From: Apiospora phragmitis
Taxonomy: Eukaryota; Ascomycota; Sordariomycetes; Amphisphaeriales; Apiosporaceae
Direction: 5' to 3'
Assembly: GCA_038363925.1 (NCBI GenBank)
Contig: JAQQWL010000011.1
Coordinates: 8,060,001-8,124,000 of the forward strand
DNA length: 64,000 nt
Within the stretch, counting starts at the first letter, position 1; each line of letters opens with the position of its first letter. The notes beneath the pieces are model-generated. The model was not told the origin of the DNA. It did not search any database and saw only the letters and a list, made by a program, of their open reading frames with translations. This document shows, piece after piece, positions 32,531 through 45,348 of the stretch. Position numbers and translations under genes: made by a program.

Positions 32531-33895
32531 TGTGGTATGCGTGTAGTGTAATGTGGTGTGGGAAGGTGTAAGTGAAAGGATATGTGTGTATGGAGTGGAC
32601 AGACAGTTGCGATGCAAGAAGATTTCAAGATATCCAACACGGAAGGTATGATGGAAAAAAGAAGATCGAAAGAAGCGCCAGTGACAATGGCATGGACAAC
32701 TAAAGTAAAGTACGAGCTGAACAAGTGAGTGGGTTGCAGCACGTAGGAATAAGGAGCGTGTATAAGTTGTGATGCAAGACCCGCGCACGCGTTGAGTGGC
32801 TTCACAAGCGTGACCCGGACGCGTTAAGTGGGGGCCCGAAGCAAAGCAGCCAATCAGAAAGCCGAGACGCCACGGCACGACCCGGATTTTGGTGCAAAGT
32901 CGCGACCTGCCAAGCCTTTTTGACAACCCGACCCGCCCAAAATTGGGAGATTTTTGGAGGCTCAGAATCCTGCAGTACAATGGATAAAGAATGGAACGAC
33001 TACTGTACGCTGGGAAGATTGCCGATTCCTAGAGACGATGAATGAAGGCTGTTAGTTATTAGTCCGCATGCAATTGAGCCCGCAGTTATGCTTGCCAACC
33101 AACCAGCATGACCAGTTAGGTTTAGGTAGTTGGTTTTGTTCATGCGATTGCACATACCTTATGAAGTAGCTACCTAAGGTCCCGGGCTCGAAGTGATGGT
33201 AGTTTAAAAGAATGTGATATCCGAGGCTCCGGAGAATTATAAAAGTAATGTCGTAAATGCTGCAGAAGTCAATCCGTGAGGACTGGAAAGGACAGCATCG
33301 CATCGGGGCCCTTTTTCTGTCTGTCGTCTCTGTCGTTTCAGCGACACGACACGGCCCACGGCTAGTTGTTGCTACCGAGCAACCCAAAATGAAGAGCCAC
33401 CTCTCCCCAGTATACGCACAAGATCAGGAGCAGAAAACCATCGAGCGAACTTCTGAAAGCTTTTGTCACATTACGCCCCGGCTAGTATCACTTGCTTCCA
33501 AAAGACAACTTTCGTACAGCAATCATCCATCATCATACAATCAAGTGATGGGGCAAAGGACTCGCGCCTGCCCACACCCAGACGCTATGTTCTCCCCATG
33601 AGATCCCCCATTAACACCATTTCCATTATTCCTTTTTGTTCTTATCATCCACGACAGGAACACCAACGCCTAGCTTTTTGTGTATGTAGACCGAAAACCT
33701 GGCCCTTCCAAACCATGTCTTGTTGCACACCATGAAACGCCTGGGGAAAAAGAGAGAGAAAGGAAAAGACCTTGCGATGAAACTCGCTACCAATACAAAG
33801 ACATGCTGGCAATGCTAATGAAGTGACGATGCCTCTACTCCACTCCAGAGAGGTTGACACACTGGCGACTCCATACAAGAGGTCCGCGCCATCGA
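32531..33895. other. Intergenic stretch
   Basis: The left part is the promoter side of cdt1; the rest holds no supportable gene. Confidence 0.5.
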
Positions 33896-34302
33896 TCAAT
33901 GGCGGATCGAGTGTCGCCAGTGGTCAGTCTGGAAGCTGACAGGACTGGGCGGGGGAGGGGCAGGAACGTCCCAGTCTCGCTCCTTGATCGTGCGGACCGG
34001 TGTTGCAGGCTTGTCGTGACTCGAGGCCAACGTAGCATTCAAGCTGGCGAACAGCTCCTCTGACGTGACCAAGCGTATAGACTTGCGAGGAGGCGTGACG
34101 GGAATTGGCGCTGCAATTTGACTAGGCATGATGCTGGTTCTGTTGCAAAATGTGAGTTTACAATACTGGTGACTTGGTGATGCATATGTACGGTTATGCT
34201 TTGTATTGTGGAAGTATGGGCTTGGGTCGCCTTGCTCGCTGTGCTTGTGCAGGCCCGGAGTCTGCTAGGAGGATGGGTGAAATTGGACATGGTGATACTC
34301 AC
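33896..34302 (-). CDS. Small 77-residue protein of unknown function; 5'UTR intron
   Basis: The coding part is 34129-33896; the listed span also covers the upstream leader intron. The protein is short and basic/proline-rich: a TPPRKSIRLVTSEELFASL segment that may form a helix, then R-T-I-K-E-R-D-W-D-V-P, a proline run and D-H-W-R-H-S-I-R-H at the end. An intron with strong sites (GTGAGTATC at 34302, TTTGCAACAG ending at 34140; 163 bp) lies just upstream. After splicing, an in-frame TAA sits four codons before the ATG, which fixes the start. I do not recognise the family and see no signal peptide or membrane segment. Composition and splice signals favour a real gene, but there is no domain evidence. 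Confidence 0.5.
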
Positions 34303-37300
34303 TATTTCTGGACGCTCTTCGAGTCAAACGAGTTGGATGAGAGAGTGGATGGTATTATTGCAAGCGCAATAAGATATGATATTGATGAAAGGTGGCAGCA
34401 GCCTAGATGCGATATCGTGTAGTCGTGGTATGAAGCTACCCTTTGGTGTGGAGGTGATGGGGAATGTTCAAAGTGGTGTGCCGAAAGAGAATCAAATGCA
34501 GTTTGTGGCAAATGGACCAGCGAGGTTGAAATAAAATTCCTGGTCTTGGGATGAGCGAGGCAGACAGCTTTTTCTCGGCAGACGACGTGTCTCGGTCTTT
34601 ATGAGTGAATGTAATGTGTATGCTTGTATGCGTGTGGAAAGAGCGGTGGGTGTGTGTAAGTCACTTCTTGCTGCCACTGCTACTGCTAGCCTGCTTGAGA
34701 ATCCGGAAATGTTTGTGGCAACGAAGCTGCAAGGTAGATAGGTGGGAGACACCGGACAGCAACGCGGTACTTTGATCGTTGTACCCGGGATATGTACCCA
34801 GGTTTGATCAGCTTGACTGAGGTCGTACGAGAAAGCCGACTGTCTCTGGTTTCTTCAAAGCAGGAAGACCCAAAATGTGGGATGTCCGTTGGGTGTATGT
34901 ATATGGGCAGGTGCAGGCGACTATTACGGTCGGTCGGTGCTGGGTGCTAACCTAGTGTATCGCAAAGTATGGATGTGTGTAACGAAGCATTGGAAGTCTG
35001 GGGAAATACGGAGCAGATATCAATCATATGTCCTCTATGGAAGGCGAACTTGCGGGAGCGCGCCTGCGGTTGGGGAGTGAGTTGGTATTTAATAAGTGCT
35101 GGAATCATCCATCGAGTTCCAGTATTGGATTTCTCCGTACACGTAATATCCAAGGCATGATAAGGCCCTGAAGGGAGGACAAAGTACCAACCGTGCAACG
35201 ATCTAACGAGACGGTACATTGATGTCCTGTAATGACTGACAAGGCAGGACGCACAAACACAATGCAGTCATCGGCATGGCATTCCTCACCCCATTCTTTC
35301 CTTTGGCCCCACGTTTGGGGGTCAGGACGGATTTTTGAGATTCAGAGGAAGGGAGAGGGAAGCTGGGGGCCCAAATCGGTTGGTGGCACGCACGCCTGGG
35401 ATCGCACGGAGGAATCCAAGCTAGACTCATCGAGTCGCAAAGTGTGTGCGTGTGTGCGTGTACATCTAAGGTATGCTTATGCTTATGCTCTGCTGGCTAC
35501 CTAAGTATACAATCGCGGGTAGCAAGATTGATAGGATCGGGCTCGTACTGTGCAATCCCATACCGTGCTGTACGTACCTTGCCTTACACCTCTACTGAGG
35601 CGAGATGAGCCCAGTTTAGCCTAAGTGCCATGTTAGTAGTAGATAGGCCAGAAATGGGCGCTGTTAGATTCCGTCGGTGCTACCCAGGAACTCGTAATGC
35701 TGTTCTCGAAATCGATTATGGCTGGCCTCTGGCTACCTACCAAGCGCGCCGGCTGGAGTAACGAAAGGGCCTGGTGCAGGTCCAGTTCCCAATGTTACCG
35801 TCAAGGCGTCCACATACGACTCTCATCACGTTTCTCTGCATAGCATCCAACATCCAGTCACCGCTTTGGTACTGTATGTGCTGTTGTTCGTTGGTCGGCA
35901 GAGACCCTAGACAGGTTTCAATATAACAATGCTTCCCAAGAATATCTCGGAGAAGAAGAAAAAGAGACGGCCTCTCGTACGTAGGCACCACTGAGGACCG
36001 TGCCAATGGGTTTCAAGCGTTGGCTGTCCGGATTGCAACCTTGTTTGGGGCGGCAAGCATTAATTACGTTGCCTATCACAGAACTCAAAAAGGTTCGAAA
36101 AAGTTGATATGGAGGAGACACAAGTTCGGGTTTCCCGCGCTTGCCCCGACCCCAGACTCCCAGAGTGGGTCGTCTCCATGTTTCCCCCACAATAGTAACG
36201 AGACAAGATGTGGAGGCACCAGGGGGCAGTCATCTAAGGGGCTTCTAGGCTTGCAACTTGCGAGGGGGCAGCTTGCAAGGCGTGCTGGCATGCAAGGCAT
36301 GTCCCAAATCAAGGTTCCCCATTTTCCACCCTTTCCCCTATCTGTTCTGTCTATCAGCGCCCCGTCCTGCACATCATATCGGTCTTGTCTATCTGACTTG
36401 ACTTCATGTCCCCATCTACAAACCGTGTCGTATCTCTTGAGCGGAGTGGGGGGCACACAGGACAAACTAGAAACTTAATACATGAATGGATGTTAGATAC
36501 GCGATCATGCCAACATCACGATCACATACAACGCGACAGAAGGCGGGAAAAGGCAGGCGGCCGCCTCGGCCGTATTGCATTCCTCCCTACATATTTGACT
36601 CGTCGTTTGAGCTGGGTCAGGTAGCTGTAAACAGACGAAATTGCCATGCAATGCGAGCGCACACGAACAGCCAGGTTCTGGTCACAGCAAGAGGGATCAA
36701 TCAATCAATCGTTTCGTTCCAGCGTTCCGGCAGCTCCCAAACACGAGAAGAACAAATCGGAGTTGCTATTTCTATACCATAAAATCAATAAAACCGGAGC
36801 TGAGTATTGTACCCCTGCAATCACTCTCATCATTGGCTTCGAGAATCCTTCCGTCAGCGCGTGGGGGTTGTTTTTGTTACTTGGCTTTGTTGTTTCTGTG
36901 GATTGGTTGGTGGTTCCAGGGTGCAGGGCTTCTGTGACGGGCCTGGCCATCTCTTGATTGACTTCCGTCTGCATCCGGAACGTGCCCCCCAATAGAAGAG
37001 GAAGAAGAACAAAGTAATCTGGCTCCTGATCTCACCGAATATATACACGTTTTTCTCTTTTCATTAATATCAAATCATAATCTAACCTACCTCACATTGG
37101 TATAAAGGGACCCCATCAGTCGGTCAGCAATTCGGTGTGTCGATTGGTCTCATCCATTCACTAACAAGCCTGAAAACCGCCGTTGGAAAAGTGACAAGTG
37201 TCATATCGACAGGGAGCTCCCTTGATGGACGCATGCCTGACTACTACTAGCAAGTCTTACCTCATCCTCTTCCCTTTAGCTATCACTCTCCTGTTTGCCG

Positions 37301-38770
37301 GCAGACTTCGTTTACACTACGAGATGCTCCAAACGACAACGTCCAACGCATTCGAAAACATACTTCTTCACTTTCGAAGCGTGCCCTACGTAGGTAGGAG
37401 ATCTAGGTAGGATCTGGTTCTCGTCATGACTTCCAGCATTGTCTGCAGGGCTATCGGTCTGGGGTACATGACGCATGGAGAGTTGCATTTTCCCCAGGCT
37501 CCTCTCCCGCAGTGGATCTCTCGTTTCCATCATTATGGCCATTCCGTTTCGACTCCTTACGCCGTCCTCTGCAGGTCCTCGTTCATTAATGCCCCATCCA
37601 CGTTGGCGAGCTGTCAGGCTATTTACTGTCCGGCCGCTGCTACTGCATCGAGCCTTATCTGCCGAGGACTTGCGGTCAGAGGATTAGGGGTGCGTGAGAA
37701 GGAAATCCTTCTGTATCTGCACCGCGAATCCGATGGTTTCGTGTCGATTGCCCGGCAGTTCCGTCTAAGTAGACATCGTTCATGCCAGCGCATGTTGTGA
37801 GACGTTTGCTAAGCTACTGCTCAGTGCCTTGCCATTCCTATTTCACTGTTTGGTATCGGTCACGTCATGGCCTCAGACATTGCCCATACCGCTACTTACG
37901 TTATCCAGCCCCCAACCACCAGGTAGCCATTGCTACAGTCGGATGCCTTGTACGAAATCCATTGGTGTTCATTGGCTCTTGTCCAGATACAGCACGCGCC
38001 TCTTTCATTTCTTACATCCACACAAAGGTCATTTCGTACGTGTTATGACTCCGACCCCGTCTTACTGTGACAGCGGGCCTGTAAACACACCGGTTGAGTT
38101 CTCTATCACGGCGAAGTATCAAACAGTCCATTTTTACTTTTAGATCCACCCAATCCTCTTGACCAGATAGGCCGATTGGGGCGTTATCCGAGTGAACATG
38201 CCATGCCAGTAACACTGGTGGGCTCGCAAATTATTGACTTGATAAGTTTAAACTTTTCAATATCTTGGATGGGTGCAACGCAACACCTTCTCAATCCTAC
38301 TGAGACCTCTTTGCCGCTGCTGGCGGCGCGGGGTATTCCTTGCCGCGACGGGCCTATCTCGACGGTGGGCTCCTGGTAACGTAAAAAAGCATGGTCTGAC
38401 GAAGCTGACGAAGCCTTGCACAGGAAGTGGCTTCTAGACCTTTTCCATGACCACCTTTCGTGGAGCCCCTTTTTTGCTGTATCACGTTGGTCGGCGCAGT
38501 CCGCAGTAATACCAACCACCACTCATTCCGCCAAGATACGAAGGGGACACGTAAAAAGAGCATTGGTCAGTATTGGTCAGCTCTCCCGACGAATGCAATA
38601 CTCGGAGCCACCTCCGCTTCGTGCGTCGAAATGTGCTTGGCTCGTTAAATGAGGCCACCCCCATATTCTGTCTCTTATGAGTCGAGTGGTCGCGTTTCGA
38701 TTGTGATATGGAGTGACAGCGATATGCATCGCGGACTTCCTTTTCGTGATTAGTAGGGCTTCTTGTAAGG
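34303..38770. other. Gene-poor stretch next to the RIP block
   Basis: About 4.5 kb of ordinary composition without a supportable gene. Open frames reach 152 codons but overlap in several frames, lack domains and lack splice logic. It is a transition zone from genes to the AT-rich block and may carry leader sequence for the 77-residue gene at its left end. Confidence 0.5.
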
Positions 38771-39075
38771 GTACATATTTATTATATTATGACGCTAGGG
38801 AGAAAGGGTTTCTTATTACGTAATTATTAAAAATAGTCTTAAATATAATTTATAAATACACGGGTTATAATATATAAATTATTTAAATAAAACCGTAATA
38901 ATTACTTGCTTTTTAAAAAGGGGTTTAATTTAAAAATAACGGAATTAAATTTATAACTTTTTTAAAAAAGTAAATTTAAAACCTTTTATTTATTAATAAT
39001 ATAAATATAATTTTATTTAATTAAAAACTTATAAACTATAAGATAATTTTTATTATTAAATATTATATTAACTTA

Positions 39076-39106
<31 letters not shown>

Positions 39107-41085
39107 CTTAATTATGTTTTTTATATTCTATATTACTTTAATTAACGTTTTTTTATATATTATTTAATAACGAGAAATATTAAGCTAATAGGTTTACCGG
39201 CGCCGCTTTTTAGCTTTTTATTATTTCAAATATTTATAATATATATACGGTTTCGAAAAATTAAGGTTTTATTTTATTAAAGCTCGATTAATTAGTTTTA
39301 AAAACTTTATTAATTTTTTAAAGTTTATTTAAAGTTTTACTATTAACTTTATTAAGTAATATTTTATATATTTTATTATTATATAATATAAATAAATTCT
39401 AATTTTAAGTAGTTTTTATTAATACTATTATAACGTATTAATATTTATTATCTTTCGAGCTTTTTATTAAATTAGTCGATAAAAGAATTTATAAAAGCTT
39501 TTATTAATAACGAGTAATAAAAAATTTAAAAGAACTAAGAATTAGTTAATGATTTTAAATAATACGCGCTTTAATAAGTTTTCTTTATTGAAAAACTCCT
39601 TTTCTATTATTAAATTTCTTTATAAAGCGTAATATCTTAATATATTTAATGTTAAAAAGGATTTAAATTTTTTTAAAAGTAAGCTAAAACTAATTTTTAT
39701 TTATTACTATAATTTCAAGCTTTTAAACCTCTTATATTATTATTTATAAATAATTAAATATATTTTATAAGTATTTATTAAAATTGTTAATTATAAAATA
39801 ATCTTTATTTATTTTATTATTATATTTTTTAATTATAGTTTTAATACGAGCGATCGTTATATAATAAAATAAGTACGGCGATAAGATTTTATTATTACGG
39901 TCTAGTCGAGATATAGATAATAAAATTAATAAAAACGTAGCTTGAAAAGCTACGTTATAAAATTAAATAAGTATAGAATAAAAGTAAGCTTAATTAAAAG
40001 CTTATACGTTAATATTATAAGTTAAGTCGGTTTATATTATTAAATATACTTTTATTTAATACGTATAAAACGTTAATTTATTTCGATAATTTAATATCGT
40101 AATAATATTCCCTTTTTAAATAAAGCTTCGTCGATATATAACTAAATTTTCGTTAAACGATTTAAAAGAGTCTAGGCTTATTTAAATACCGGCGGTAAAA
40201 ATTAATTACTACTTTTATAATATTTCTAATTAAGTAATAAGTTTATCGGTAGAATTATTATAACCGGCTTATTTTATAATATATTTTAATTAAAAAGGAC
40301 CGTTATATTTATAACGGTTTTAATAAAAGTTTAATACCTCTTCGACTTTTTATTCTTTAATACTTTTAACTTCGATAAAAAAAGGAGGGTTTTAATATTA
40401 ACCGGGTAAAAGGTTCTTAATAACGAGTTTAAATAAATTAATATAAAAAATAAAAAATATCTTTATAAAAGTAAGTAGTTTTAAGCGATAAGCGTACAAG
40501 TTAATAATTTTAATAATTTTAAATATTTCTAATCTAGGTTTTTTTAAAGGTGATAAGTTTTAATATAACGAGAATTTAATTAAAAGAGCTAGCTTTTATA
40601 ATAACGCCGGGCCGGTTTTTTTTCTAGTTAGCGTACTCTTTTTATTTAACTTATACGAGGCGGATTTTAATTTATAAATACTCGTCGATCTTATTTAACG
40701 AGCGAATTCTTTAATATTTTTAACGGCGACTATACGGCTAAGGGTAATAAGTTCGAATATAAAACGAGGATTAAATTCGTAATTCGTAAAAAAAGGCGTA
40801 GTTTTAATATTTTCGTTAATAATATTATTAATAACGAATTTAATTAATAATGATTAATATATTTAATTATTTTATAAATAAAATAATTATTTTTATAAGT
40901 ATTATTTAAAAAAAGCGTTATTAGTTTTAGTTTAATTAATAATTTCGAAATAAAATATAATAAATGATAAAGAGGTTATTTTTAAATATTTAGTTAAATA
41001 TTTTTAAAAATCGAATTTAAATTATAATTTTTTATTAAATATTATAAAACGAGGTAAATTATATAACTTTAAAATATATTTAATA
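38770..41085 (-). mobile_element. Element C, piece 4 (3' part): integrase core and chromodomain
   Basis: Decayed minus-strand Ty3/Gypsy sequence. Just left of 41,085 the translation runs through an integrase core. It shows L-P-R-F-I-I-x-x-K near 41,050 and a decayed HPETDGQTER-like segment at about 40,905-40,955. A chromodomain (A-G-Y-N-N-S-T-D-K pattern) lies at about 40,185-40,320, followed by F-Y-R-R-Y-L-N-K-P-R at about 40,150. Stops are all explained by RIP-type changes. It continues piece 3 across the Fot1-type copy 1. The left limit, and whether the 3' LTR is present, are unresolved; the listed start is the block edge, not a mapped end. Confidence 0.75.
39076..39100. repeat. TA microsatellite
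   Basis: About twelve TA units in RIP-mutated DNA. Confidence 0.85.
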
Positions 41086-41594
41086 TAACGTGGTTTAATA
41101 TTAAATCGATTATATTATTAAGTTAACTAATTTTATATTACTACTTTTATATAAATTAATTTAACTTTAACTCTTTAAATTAATTAAAATTACGCTTTAT
41201 TTAATTCGGTACTTAATTTTATATCTTTTTTATATATTCGCGTATTATAACTTATTTCGCCGTAGATATTATAGCACTTTTTATTAATCGTCCTCTATTT
41301 TAATAAACCCCTCGTTTCGTATTTATTAATTATTAAACGCTTCTTTTTTATTTTCTCGTTTTATAACTCTTAAAATTCTTATATAATAAGGGCTATTTTA
41401 AATTAAACGCGCGATTTTTTAATTTTTCAACGTTTAAAAAGTATTAAATTAACTTTTTATAAAGTATATATTTAATTTTTTATAAAAGTTATATTATATA
41501 CTATTATATATCTATTTTTCGTTATTTAGTTTATAATATTTAAGATTAATATCGAAAAACTTTTTTAATAAATAAAAACTTTATTTTTAATAAA

Positions 41595-41599
41595 ATAAT
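41595..41599. repeat. Target-site duplication ATAAT (left)
   Basis: It matches 42312-42316 exactly and flanks the solo LTR. Confidence 0.85.
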
Positions 41600-42311
41600 T
41601 ATAACGAACGCTATCCGGGTTTTAAAAGAAACCTAGTAAGACGTACTTAGGTTTATGTTAGCAACACGAGAGAGTATCTAGACGTGCGACAGAGGAAACG
41701 CCCTGTCGATACAATAGGTAATAGCACTTAGTTCGTAGGGTAATAATAAAGGTGGTCTGGCGAAGGTATTCGCGCAATAGAGTCGTTAAGGCTGTTTGCC
41801 TTACCAATAGGTTAGATTAATGCTTAGATTGATCACTAAAGTAGAGAGTGTCTATATAAAATACATAGGGAATCATCCATCGTTATATACCCAGTCTCTC
41901 CTTCCCTAATAGTGGTCCTGCTCACCGTTGCTCAGTGGTGATCGGGTAAGCATTGTTGAGCTTGATCAGTTGTGATCAGTGTTGCTCGCCTGAGCACCGC
42001 TGAGCTGCTCAAGGCTTCCCCACTGAGCTGCGTCTCGTATCTTATCGTTACGTGACCAGGGTCGGTCGTCCGGCCTGGCCTGTCTGTCCGGGTCTGTCTG
42101 TCCAGATCTGCCTGTCCAGATCTGTTTGTCCCGATCTGTCTGTCCGTCGCTTCCTTGTCTCCTTTAATGACTGTCGTCGTGCCCCTGATGGGTGGGTCCG
42201 TCATCGCCGGTGGGTCGAAAGCGCTGATGCCGCGTTTCGTACATGCCTCGGGTTATCGTAGCGCCGTGCCGTAAGTGGGCCTTGGTTGTATGGTTAGGTC
42301 AGGTCGTAATA
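41600..42311 (-). mobile_element. Solo LTR (element A), lightly mutated
   Basis: A 712-bp LTR in reverse orientation with exact 5-bp duplications ATAAT on both sides (41595-41599, 42312-42316). Its ends match the LTR ends of element D and, more distantly, element B. No internal retroelement sequence is present, so it arose by LTR-LTR recombination or is a lone remnant. Most of it keeps normal GC and many CpA/TpG, in strong contrast to the flanking RIP-mutated transposon. Imperfect 14-18-bp tandem units of the CTGTCCAGAT type lie at about 42,075-42,150. Confidence 0.9.
42075..42150. repeat. Imperfect tandem repeat inside the solo LTR
   Basis: Repeated CTGTCC(A/G)GATCTG-like units, about four to five copies, within the LTR's upstream part (reverse orientation). 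LTR-internal repeats of this kind often act as transcription control elements; here that is inference. Confidence 0.7.
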
Positions 42312-42316
42312 ATAAT
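42312..42316. repeat. Target-site duplication ATAAT (right)
   Basis: Partner of 41595-41599. Confidence 0.85.
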
Positions 42317-43624
42317 ATTTAAGAGTTATAAGTATTAGTCGTTTTTAAACGCGACGAGTTAAGTATAAATGTTTAAAAAAATATATTTAATTTATTAATT
42401 ATTTCGCTTAAATAATATAATATTAACTTAAATATGTTAAATTTAAATTTAATAGTATTTTTTATAAAAATAATAAAATACGCGGCTTTAAAAGTAATAA
42501 AAAACTTTAACTTTATAATATAATTTATCGACGCTTTAATAAACAGCACGATTTCTTTTAAATAAATACGTTTTAATAGCGAATAAAGTATTATATTTAA
42601 ACGCTAAAAAAAAGAAAAAAAAAGAGGTATATTAAGTATAATAATATCGTTATTTTTATAATATTCTTCGAATTCGGCCGAAATATATCTTTCGTAACCG
42701 TTTAAAATTAAGAGGCGATAAAATCTTTTTTTCGCGTTTTAATATATTTATTAAAATATTAAATCTCGTTTAAACTCGTTTCGTTATTAATTTAGCCGTT
42801 AAAAGTTAGTTTAATTATTTAATCGCTTAATAAATCGTATTTATAAAACTAGTTTATAAAGTAATATTAATTTTAAACGATTAAAAACGACGGAATATAA
42901 TAGTTTTGTAAATTAATATATTTAATAATTGTTAATTATTCTCGATTATTAAATTAAATTAATTTCGCTTTTTTATAACGATCGGCGCATATTATAACGA
43001 GTATTAACCCTTTTATACTTATTATAAAGCTAATTTCGTTAAAATTTTATATATTTTTATTTAAAATATCGAATTTAATTTTAATATTCGTAATTAACGC
43101 GAACTAACCGGAAATAATACTTATATTTTTATAAAAAGCCACTAAATAATTATATTAATAGTTTATTCTAGTCTTAAACGTTAAGTTACAGTTAATAAAG
43201 CGTTTAATTTAATACTTATTAACGCGGTCGCCGCTACGCGATTTTTAAAAGAAATTAATTATATTTTTTATAATATTAATATTTAGAGGTATTTTTAAAT
43301 ACTTAAATTAATTATATAATTACGAAATATCTATTTTTTTAATTAAATTAAATTTATATTATAAATGTCGGATTTCGCGTCGAGGTTCGATATCGCGGAG
43401 TCGGTCGTTTAAAGTAGTTCGAGGAACGTTATATACTTTCGTAGTAGCTCTTTAATTAATTCTATTCGAATTTTCTCGCGTTATTTAAATTATTAAAATA
43501 ATACGATCTTTTTCGATTAAATCGATATTATAATTATGAAGATATTACGTATTAAAGTTTAACTATATAAATTAAAAAAGTAATTAATTTAATAATATAT
43601 TTAATCTAATAATAAACTATATTA

Positions 43625-43704
43625 TAAATAAGTAATTTCTTTTATATTATAAATTATTTTATAATCTTTATAATGTTTTATATTAATTAATCGAGTTTTA
43701 ATTA
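43625..43704 (-). mobile_element. Element C, piece 3 (80-bp remnant between the Fot1-type copies)
   Basis: The 80 bp between the two DNA transposons translate on the minus strand to a decayed integrase stretch (R-L-I-N-I-K-H-Y, like the V-D-R-L-T-K-M-R-H-x of Ty3/Gypsy integrases). It continues from piece 2 and into piece 4. This shows the two transposons landed separately in the same integrase gene. Confidence 0.75.
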
Positions 43705-45343
43705 TAACGTGGTTTATTATTAAGTCGACTATATTATTAAATCGGCTACTTTTTTTTTAACTTACGTAATTAAACTTTAATACGTAATATCTCTATAACT
43801 ATAATATCGATTTAATTAAAAAAGATCGTATTATTTTAATAATTTAAGCGACGCGAGAAGGTTCGAATTAAATTAATTAAGAAGCTGTTATAAAAGTATA
43901 CGATAGTTTCTAAGCTATTTAAAGCGACTAATTCTACGGTATTAAACTTTAACGCGAAATCCGATATTTATAATATAAATTAGATTTAATTAAAAAAGAG
44001 GTACTTCATAATTATATAATTAATTTAAATACCCGAGAAATATTTCTTAATATTAATATTATAAGACATATAGCTAATCTTTTTTTAAAGTCGCGCGGCG
44101 GCGACCGCGTCGATAAGTATTAGGTTAAACGCTTTATTAACCGTAACCCGGACTTTAAAACTCGAATAAACCGTCGATACGATTATTAAAAAGCTTTTTA
44201 TAAAAACATAGGTATTATTTCCGGCTAGTTCGCGTTAATTATAAATATTAAAATTAAATACGGTATTTTAAACGTAAATATATAAAATTTTAACGAAGCC
44301 GGCTTTAGAATAGATGTAATCGAGTTAATATTCGTTATAATACGCGCCGATTATTATAAATCAGCGAAGTTAATTTAAATTAATAATTAGAAATACTTAA
44401 TGGTTATTAAATATATTAATTTATAAAGTTAATATATTCCGCCGTTTTTAATTATTTAAAGTTAATATTACCTCGTAAACTAATCTCGCGAATACGACCT
44501 ATTAAGCGATTAAGTGATTAACCCGACTTTAATAGCTAAACTAATAACGAAACGAGCTTAGACTAGATTCGATATTTTAATAAATATATTAAAGCGTGGA
44601 TAAAACGCCCTTATCGCCTTTTAATTCTAAACGGTTACGAGAGCTATATTTTAACCGAATTTAGAGAATATTATAAAAATAACGGCATTATTATACTTAA
44701 TATACTTCCTTACCTTTCTTACTTACTTTAATTTTTAAATACGGCATTTTATTTACTATTAAAGCGTGTTTATTTTAAAAAAATCAACCTATTTATTAAA
44801 GCGTTAATAAATTATATTACGAAGTTAAAGTACTTTATCGCGTTTAAGGCCGCATATCTTATTATTTTTATTAAAAATACTATTAAATCTAGATTTAGCG
44901 TATTTAGTTTAATATTTTATTATCCGGACGAAATAATTAATAAGTTAAATATACGTTCTCAAACGCCTATAATTAACTCGTCGCTTTCAAGGACGGTTAA
45001 TACTTATAACCTTTAAACGCCGTTTAAGCTTTAATAAACGATTAAATATTTTACTTTTATTAAAAATAAAGTCTTTACTTATTAAAAAAGCTTTTCGATA
45101 AATATTATAAACTAAATAACGAAAGGTATATATATAGTAATATATAAAATCACTTTTATAAAGGATTAAATACGTACTTTATAAGAGGTTAATTTAGTAT
45201 TTTTTAAACTCTAGAGAATTAAAAAATCGCGTGTTTAATTAAAAGGAGCCCTTATTATATAAAAATCTCAAGAGCTATAAAATAAGAAGGTAAAAAGTAA
45301 GCGTTTAATAATTAATAAATGCGAAACGAGGGGTTTATTAAAA

Positions 45344-45348
45344 TAAAG
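45344..45348. repeat. Target-site duplication TAAAG (left)
   Basis: It matches 45814-45818 exactly and flanks the mini-LTR element. Confidence 0.85.

Larger units (their letters stand above)
41088..43622 (-). mobile_element. Fot1/pogo-type DNA transposon, copy 1 (interrupted)
   Basis: Minus strand. Ends carry terminal inverted repeats beginning ACGTGGTTTA (RIP-altered at the right end) and are flanked by TA at 41086-41087 and 43623-43624, the Tc1/mariner-pogo target duplication. The decayed transposase shows a DDE-type segment (L-I-L-N-G-Y-E-R-Y-I) near 42,690-42,720. A 712-bp solo LTR plus 5-bp duplication interrupts it. Without these 717 bp the element is 1,818 bp, close to copy 2 (1,829 bp). 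Its sequence matches copy 2 in reverse complement along its whole length. It is non-functional. Confidence 0.9.

Noticed and set aside
36020..36478. 152-codon plus-strand frame in the gene-poor zone
   Set aside because: An overlapping 126-codon minus frame exists, composition is not protein-like, and there is no domain or splice support.
9856..38770. A secondary-metabolite or other functional gene cluster
   Set aside because: The genes belong to unrelated housekeeping roles with no backbone synthase, transporter set or shared pathway.
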